NCBI GenBank assembly: GCA_029946045.1
Contig: JAQSDS010000158.1
Span: 1-5,014 of the forward strand
DNA: 5,014 nt
Reading direction: 5' to 3'
Origin: Rhodoferax sp.
GTDB taxonomy: Bacteria; Pseudomonadota; Gammaproteobacteria; Burkholderiales; Burkholderiaceae_C
Shown: one piece after another, positions 1-5,014 of the stretch
Position numbering within the stretch: the stretch's first letter is position 1
How the letters are laid out: each line of letters opens with the position of its first letter
The notes under the pieces: model-generated
Seen by the model: only the letters and a program-made list of their open reading frames with translations
The model's database searches: none
What the model was told of the DNA's origin: nothing
Position numbers and translations under genes: made by a program

Positions 1-123
1 GGCATGTCAGGACAGATTGTGGGGGCAAAACATATTGTGGCAAACGTATTTAACGATAATGTCCACAACAGAGTCACCGTGTTGGGCGGCTGCGACAGCA
101 AACAACAAGAAGGAGCATCATGA
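1..123 (+). CDS. possible 3' end of an upstream gene (or small ORF), uncertain
   Basis: The frame beginning at base 1 is open through the codon at 118-120 and stops at TGA 121-123. That stop overlaps the ATG of the following gene in an ATGA arrangement, which is typical of translationally coupled neighbours. The encoded tail (about 40 residues, ending in QQEGAS) has no motif I recognise. An ATG lies at 4-6, but no ribosome site can be seen before it because the window begins there. Against a real gene: a frame of 40 codons is easily open by chance, a second frame is also open here, third-position GC is lower than in the downstream genes, and the same bases look like a promoter region. It is listed as a possibility only. 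Confidence 0.25.
   Translation, partial: GMSGQIVGAKHIVANVFNDNVHNRVTVLGGCDSKQQEGAS
17..68. promoter_or_regulatory. candidate promoter/operator region before the DapB-like gene
   Basis: TTGTGG occurs at 17-22 and again at 35-40, each preceded by A and followed closely by CAAA. Its reverse complement CCACAA is at 63-68, giving two direct copies and one inverted copy within 52 bases. GATAAT at 55-60 matches five of six bases of the sigma-70 -10 consensus. No good -35 hexamer lies 16-18 bases upstream; the TTGTGG at 35-40 is only 14 bases away. The repeats could be an operator for a regulator such as the MarR protein downstream, but that is inference. The region is AT-rich compared with the rest of the window. 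Confidence 0.3.
110..115 (+). promoter_or_regulatory. Shine-Dalgarno site for the DapB-like gene
   Basis: AAGGAG lies four bases before the ATG at 120. This is a strong match to the anti-Shine-Dalgarno sequence, at slightly short spacing. It fixes the start at 120. Confidence 0.8.
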
Positions 124-878
124 TCAAAGTCGGTTTGGTAGGTTTCGGTAAGGCGGGACAAGCTGTGGCGCAGGTGCTGCAGGAAGACCCGCGTTATGAA
201 CTGTGCTGGATTGCACGCCGCTCTGCAGCCGATCCCGCAAAAACTGCCCCGAGCCCCGATCTACCCATGGTCGCCCTGGCATCCAATGAGGACTGGGGGC
301 AATGGCTGGACGCCCACCCGGTGGACGCACTGGTGGACTTCTCCAGCCCCGAGAGCCTGCACCTTTACGGCGAACAGCTGCGACGCCGGGGGCTCATGCT
401 GGTCAGCGCCATCTCAGCTTACAGCGCCGTCGACCTGGACTATGCGCATACTTTGGCCAGCCATGCACGCGTGCTGTGCTCGCCCAACATCACCGTGGGC
501 ATCAACTTTTTGATCATGGCGGCGCGCCTGCTGCGCAAGATCGCGCCGTTTGCCGACGTGGAAATTGTCGAGCAACACTTCCGGGAAAAACCTGAAGTTT
601 CAGGCACAGCTCGCAAGATTGCACAGACGATCGCCGTCAACGAGGATCACATCACCTCGTTGCGGCTGGGCGGCATTGTGGGGCACCACGAGGTCATTTT
701 CGGTTTCCCTTACCAAACCGTGCGCTTGATTCACAGCGCGATCGAACGCCGCGCCTTTGGCACCGGAGCCGCCTTTGCGTTGAATGAACTGGCCCAGTGC
801 GAGAATGGTTTTTACACCTTTGACGACCTGATGATGCGGATGGTGAAGAAAGAATTGGGCGTCAACCACAGCAGCTAA
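120..878 (+). CDS. DapB-family (dihydrodipicolinate reductase-like) oxidoreductase, divergent
   Basis: This 252-residue protein resembles 4-hydroxy-tetrahydrodipicolinate reductase, the NAD(P)H enzyme of lysine/diaminopimelate synthesis; family members are usually about 265-275 residues. What is seen: an N-terminal Rossmann motif GFGKAG at 8-13; a VDFSSPE segment at 72-78 like the family's DF(T/S)xPE; PNITVGIN at 122-129; EQHFREK at 151-157; SGTA at 161-164; and RLGGIVGHHEVIF at 182-194. His153 and Lys157 fall where E. coli DapB has catalytic His159 and Lys163, and Ser161-Gly162-Thr163 match its substrate-binding SGT. What differs: the second His is Phe154, the DAP before SGT is PEV, the GGRMG loop is GKAGQ, and the GTTG loop is replaced around 96-99 by SAIS. 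Arg33-Arg34 after the second strand suggests NADP(H) preference (inference). No lysine gene lies nearby. It is likely a cytosolic paralogue rather than the housekeeping dapB, so no symbol is given; its substrate is unknown. Confidence 0.8.
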   Translation: MIKVGLVGFGKAGQAVAQVLQEDPRYELCWIARRSAADPAKTAPSPDLPMVALASNEDWGQWLDAHPVDALVDFSSPESLHLYGEQLRRRGLMLVSAISAYSAVDLDYAHTLASHARVLCSPNITVGINFLIMAARLLRKIAPFADVEIVEQHFREKPEVSGTARKIAQTIAVNEDHITSLRLGGIVGHHEVIFGFPYQTVRLIHSAIERRAFGTGAAFALNELAQCENGFYTFDDLMMRMVKKELGVNHSS

Positions 879-944
879 CAACTGGGTCACGAAACGCATT
901 CGGCCCTATGATTCCGGGATTACGCTTTTGCCTCAAGAATATTT

Positions 945-1433
945 ATGCCGCACAAAAATGCACCCACCAGCCAGACCGTCCACTCCAGCCAGGTATTGCG
1001 GCGTTTTCGGGTGGTTTTCAACGCCATACGCAGCCACTTCAAGCAAATTGAAAAACAGGTCGGCCTCGGCGGTGCGCAGGTCTGGGCCCTGAGCATGGTG
1101 CGTGACCAGCCGGGCATCGGCATGAGCGAACTGGCCAAACGCATGGATGTGCACCAGTCCACCGCCAGCAACCTGGTGCGTGTATTGCAGCAGAAAGCAT
1201 TGCTTCGCATGGACAAGGACGCGCAAGACAAACGCCATGTTCACTTGTACACCACCCCTGCAGCGCTGGAATTACTGGCCCGGGTGCCGGGCCCGTTTGA
1301 AGGCGTTTTACCGGCCGCACTCGACGAGTTGCATCCGCAAACCCTGCAACGGCTGGATCAGGATCTGGCCGAGCTGATCGCCTTGCTCAAAGCCGATGAA
1401 ACAGCTGGCCGCATTCCGCTGGCGCAGTTGTAG
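945..1433 (+). CDS. MarR-family transcriptional regulator
   Basis: The 162-residue product has the length and layout of MarR-type winged helix-turn-helix repressors, which act in the cytosol as dimers. Residues about 18-40 form the first dimerisation helix. GMSELAKRMDVHQSTASNLV (59-78) gives the helix-turn-helix. HQSTASNLVRVLQQKAL (70-86) covers the recognition helix, and DKDAQDKRHVHLYTTPA (90-106) is the beta wing with the family's D-x-R-like turn followed by the xLT-type strand. The C-terminal helix (about 131-150) completes the dimer region. ATG 945 is the only good in-frame start. It has only a weak AAGA ribosome site six bases upstream, suggesting low expression or coupling to the preceding gene. 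The gene follows the DapB-like gene by 66 bases in the same direction and may regulate it. The ligand is unknown. There is no cysteine-based sensor, since the protein has no Cys. Confidence 0.88.
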   Translation: MPHKNAPTSQTVHSSQVLRRFRVVFNAIRSHFKQIEKQVGLGGAQVWALSMVRDQPGIGMSELAKRMDVHQSTASNLVRVLQQKALLRMDKDAQDKRHVHLYTTPAALELLARVPGPFEGVLPAALDELHPQTLQRLDQDLAELIALLKADETAGRIPLAQL

Positions 1434-1443
1434 CGCGGCAATT

Positions 1444-3426
<1,983 letters not shown>

Positions 3427-3430
3427 GTGG

Positions 3431-3450
3431 CGGGCATTATCCCCTGCCCG
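3431..3450 (-). promoter_or_regulatory. perfect inverted repeat in the uup leader, possible translational control hairpin
   Basis: CGGGCA (3431-3436) and TGCCCG (3445-3450) are perfect inverted copies with an eight-base loop. On the uup strand the loop reads GGGGATAA, so the only Shine-Dalgarno-like run (AGGGG, 3445-3441) lies in the loop and at the edge of the stem. The stem ends four bases before the uup ATG. A second copy of TGGCGGGC (3462-3469, also 3428-3435) could pair with the same GCCCG arm, giving a competing stem. There is no U-run, so it does not look like an intrinsic terminator for ald. A regulatory role is inference; in a GC-rich leader such repeats also arise by chance. Confidence 0.35.
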
Positions 3451-3469
3451 GCCTACCCGTCTGGCGGGC

Positions 3470-4585
3470 TCAGTTCAGCAGCGAATCGGCAGGCACGTAG
3501 GCATAACCCAGCGTGCTGGCCACCGCCTCATAAGTCACCTGCCCATGCGCCACATTGAGGCCATTTTTCAGGTGCGGGTTGTCCTTGAGCGCCTGCCGCC
3601 AGCCCTTGTCCGCCAGCGTCACGGCGTGGGTGATGGTGGCATTGTTGAGGGCAAAGGTGCTGGTGCGCGCCACCGCACCGGGCATGTTGGCCACGCAGTA
3701 ATGCACCACGCCGTCGACCACAAAGGTGGGTTCGGCATGGGTGGTGGCGTGCGAGGTCTCAAAGCAGCCGCCCTGGTCAATCGCCACATCGACCACCACG
3801 GCACCTTGCTTCATGCGCGAGATCATGCTGCGCGTGACCAGCTTGGGCGCGGCCGCACCGGGTATCAGCACACCGCCCACCACCAGTTCAGCATCCAGCA
3901 CCGCTTCTTCGACGCTATGGGCTGTGGAATAGACGGTATGAATGCGGTTGCCAAAAATCAGGTCAAGCTGGCGCAGCCGGTCCACATTTTTATCCAGCAC
4001 CGTCACCCGGGCGCCCATGCCCACAGCCATCTGCAGCGCGTGCGTGCCGACCACACCGGCCCCCAAAATCACCACATGTGCGGCTGGCACGCCGGGCACA
4101 CCCCCCAGCAGCACACCCATGCCGCCCTTGGACTTTTCCAGGTGCGCAGCGCCGGCCTGCACCGCCATGCGCCCCGCCACCTCGCTCATCGGCGCCAGCA
4201 GAGGCAGGCCGCCACCGGGGCCGGTGATGGTCTCGTAGGCAATACACACCGCACCCGACTTGACCAGCGCCGCCGTTTGCTCCGGGTCAGGCGCCAGATG
4301 CAGGTAGGTGTACAAAATTTGTCCCGGGCGCAGCATGGCGCACTCATGGGCTTGCGGCTCTTTGACCTTGACGATCATGTCAGCCGCCGCAAAGACCTGC
4401 GCCGCATCCAAGGCCAGGGTGGCGCCTGCGGCCAGGTATTGGTCGTCGCTCAAGCCGATGGCGGCACCGGCACCGGCTTGTACCAGCACTTGGTGGCCGT
4501 GGTGGGTGAGTTCGCGCACGCTGGCCGGCGTCAGGCCAACGCGGTATTCATGGTTCTTGATTTCCTTGGGCAGTCCGACCAGCAT
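3470..4585 (-). CDS. ald: alanine dehydrogenase
   Basis: This enzyme catalyses the NAD-dependent reversible oxidative deamination of L-alanine to pyruvate and ammonia, in the cytosol, as a hexamer in known members. Its 371 residues match the family's usual length exactly. The N-terminus MLVGLPKEIK leads to Arg15. Lys75 is in VKVKEPQ, His96 in YTYLHLAP and Asp270 in VVVDVAIDQGG; these match the substrate-binding and catalytic Arg15, Lys75, His96 and Asp270 of the Mycobacterium tuberculosis enzyme. The NAD-binding Rossmann motif is GAGVVG (175-180), with Asp198 at the end of the second strand, which selects NAD over NADP. The C-terminal MPGAVARTST (301-310) is also typical. The start is fixed by AAGGAG six bases upstream. 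uup follows after 43 bases on the same strand, so readthrough is plausible. No Lrp/AsnC-type regulator, a common partner of ald, lies next to it. No missing residues or frameshift are seen. Confidence 0.97.
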   Translation of the reverse strand: MLVGLPKEIKNHEYRVGLTPASVRELTHHGHQVLVQAGAGAAIGLSDDQYLAAGATLALDAAQVFAAADMIVKVKEPQAHECAMLRPGQILYTYLHLAPDPEQTAALVKSGAVCIAYETITGPGGGLPLLAPMSEVAGRMAVQAGAAHLEKSKGGMGVLLGGVPGVPAAHVVILGAGVVGTHALQMAVGMGARVTVLDKNVDRLRQLDLIFGNRIHTVYSTAHSVEEAVLDAELVVGGVLIPGAAAPKLVTRSMISRMKQGAVVVDVAIDQGGCFETSHATTHAEPTFVVDGVVHYCVANMPGAVARTSTFALNNATITHAVTLADKGWRQALKDNPHLKNGLNVAHGQVTYEAVASTLGYAYVPADSLLN

Positions 4586-4636
4586 AAAGATCTCCTTGAA
4601 TTGGAAAATCCGAAGTGTGCGTTAAACGGCCTGACA
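4586..4636. promoter_or_regulatory. divergent intergenic region between ald and the DUF454 gene
   Basis: These 51 bases must hold the 5' signals of both divergent genes unless the promoters reach into the coding regions. On the minus strand TTGTCA (4637-4632) matches five of six bases of the -35 consensus, but no good -10 follows at 16-18 bases. On the plus strand TTGGAA (4601-4606) is a weak -35 candidate, with GTTAAA (4621-4626) at only 14 bases. No convincing palindrome for a regulator is visible. Promoter positions therefore remain undecided. Confidence 0.35.
4592..4597 (-). promoter_or_regulatory. Shine-Dalgarno site for ald
   Basis: On the minus strand AAGGAG lies six bases before the ATG at 4585-4583. 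This is near-ideal spacing and contrasts with the weak site of the downstream uup gene. Confidence 0.85.
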
Positions 4637-5014
4637 ATGGCGAGCTATTTATCAACACCGCTTCAAATTTTGCCATCCCTGCTGCCGCCCGCTGCGCCAC
4701 CGCCACCCTCGCGCCCTCGCTGGCTGCGCTGGTTCTGGCTGGTGTGCGGTGGGCTGTGCCTGCTGCTGGGCGTGATTGGCATCGTGCTGCCGCTGTTGCC
4801 CACCACCCCTTTTGTGCTGCTGGCTGCTTATTGTTTTTCGCTAGGCAGTGCGCGCTACGAGCAGTGGTTGCTCACGCACCCGCGCTTTGGTCCGATGGTG
4901 CGGGACTGGCGCAGCCAACGCGCCGTGCCGATGCGCGCCAAGCAGGTCGCCTGGGGCAGCATGACGATCAGCTCGCTCATCGCGTGGTGGTTTATGCCGA
5001 CCAGCATCAGCTGG
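4637..5014 (+). CDS. DUF454 (YbaN-like) inner-membrane protein, 3' end cut by window
   Basis: The frame is open from ATG 4637 to the last base (126 codons), so the C-terminus lies outside the window. The DUF454 pattern is clear: a membrane helix at about 32-54 containing LLLGVIGIVLPLLPTTPF (42-59); then VLLAAYCFSLGSARYEQWL (60-78); then HPRFGPMVRDWRSQRAVPMR (81-100) and AKQVAW (101-106), which begins a further hydrophobic stretch. The G-x-x-G-x-x-LPLLPTTPF and A-x-C-F-S-x-G-S-x-R elements are the family hallmarks. The molecular function of the family is not established; E. coli YbaN is a small inner-membrane protein. Residues 1-28 are a poorly conserved Pro-rich extension (PPAAPPPPSRPR at 17-28). 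No Shine-Dalgarno site precedes ATG 4637, so the true start is uncertain and could be an alternative codon such as TTG at 4670. It is divergent from ald. Confidence 0.88.
   Translation, partial: MASYLSTPLQILPSLLPPAAPPPPSRPRWLRWFWLVCGGLCLLLGVIGIVLPLLPTTPFVLLAAYCFSLGSARYEQWLLTHPRFGPMVRDWRSQRAVPMRAKQVAWGSMTISSLIAWWFMPTSISW

Noticed and set aside
196..595. Overlapping plus-strand frames within the DapB-like gene
   Set aside because: They lie in other frames of a gene with clear family motifs, show no homology-like pattern, and have no ribosome sites.
890..902. CGAA-N5-TTCG repeat after the DapB-like gene as a terminator
   Set aside because: The stem is only four base pairs and is not followed by a T-run.
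908..1039. ATG at 908 as an earlier start or a small upstream frame for the MarR gene
   Set aside because: It is out of frame with the regulator, has no ribosome site, and its frame only overlaps the regulator's 5' end before a stop.
3436..3441. GATAAT on the minus strand just before uup as a -10 element
   Set aside because: No -35-like hexamer lies 16-18 bases upstream (the positions read CAGACG, CCAGAC or GCCAGA), and it is only nine bases from the ATG.

Overview
The window reads as an ordinary chromosomal stretch from a GC-rich proteobacterium. It is most likely a betaproteobacterium of the Comamonadaceae type (Rhodoferax/Polaromonas-like). That placement is inferred from codon use, the Ala/Gln/Leu-rich protein style and the gene families; there is no rRNA or other taxonomic marker. 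There is no sign of insertion sequences, phage genes, CRISPR, tRNA or rRNA.

Layout. Positions 1-119 are a relatively AT-rich leader. It carries a repeated TTGTGG motif and a GATAAT hexamer, and it also holds an open frame that ends in an ATGA overlap with the next gene. Positions 120-878 (+) encode a divergent DapB-family (dihydrodipicolinate reductase-like) oxidoreductase. Positions 945-1433 (+) encode a MarR-type regulator, codirectional and 66 bases downstream. Only 10 bases later, tail to tail, lies the ABC-F ATPase gene uup (3426 to 1444, minus strand). Upstream of uup on the same strand, after a 43-base GC-rich gap containing a perfect inverted repeat, is alanine dehydrogenase (ald, 4585 to 3470). 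A 51-base divergent intergenic stretch separates ald from a DUF454 (YbaN-like) membrane protein gene, which starts at 4637 (+) and runs off the window end.

How the genes relate. The DapB-like gene and the MarR gene may form one transcription unit, with the regulator possibly acting on its neighbour. ald and uup may be co-transcribed but have no obvious functional link: one is amino-acid catabolism (alanine to pyruvate and ammonia), the other a translation or genome-stability factor. DUF454 is divergent from ald.

The points most worth a second look are two. The DapB-like protein keeps a catalytic His/Lys pair and a Ser-Gly-Thr motif but lacks other canonical DapB signatures, so it is probably a paralogue with a changed role. 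The leader directly before uup can form alternative stems around a GGGG Shine-Dalgarno-like loop. No clearly new multi-gene system is visible.
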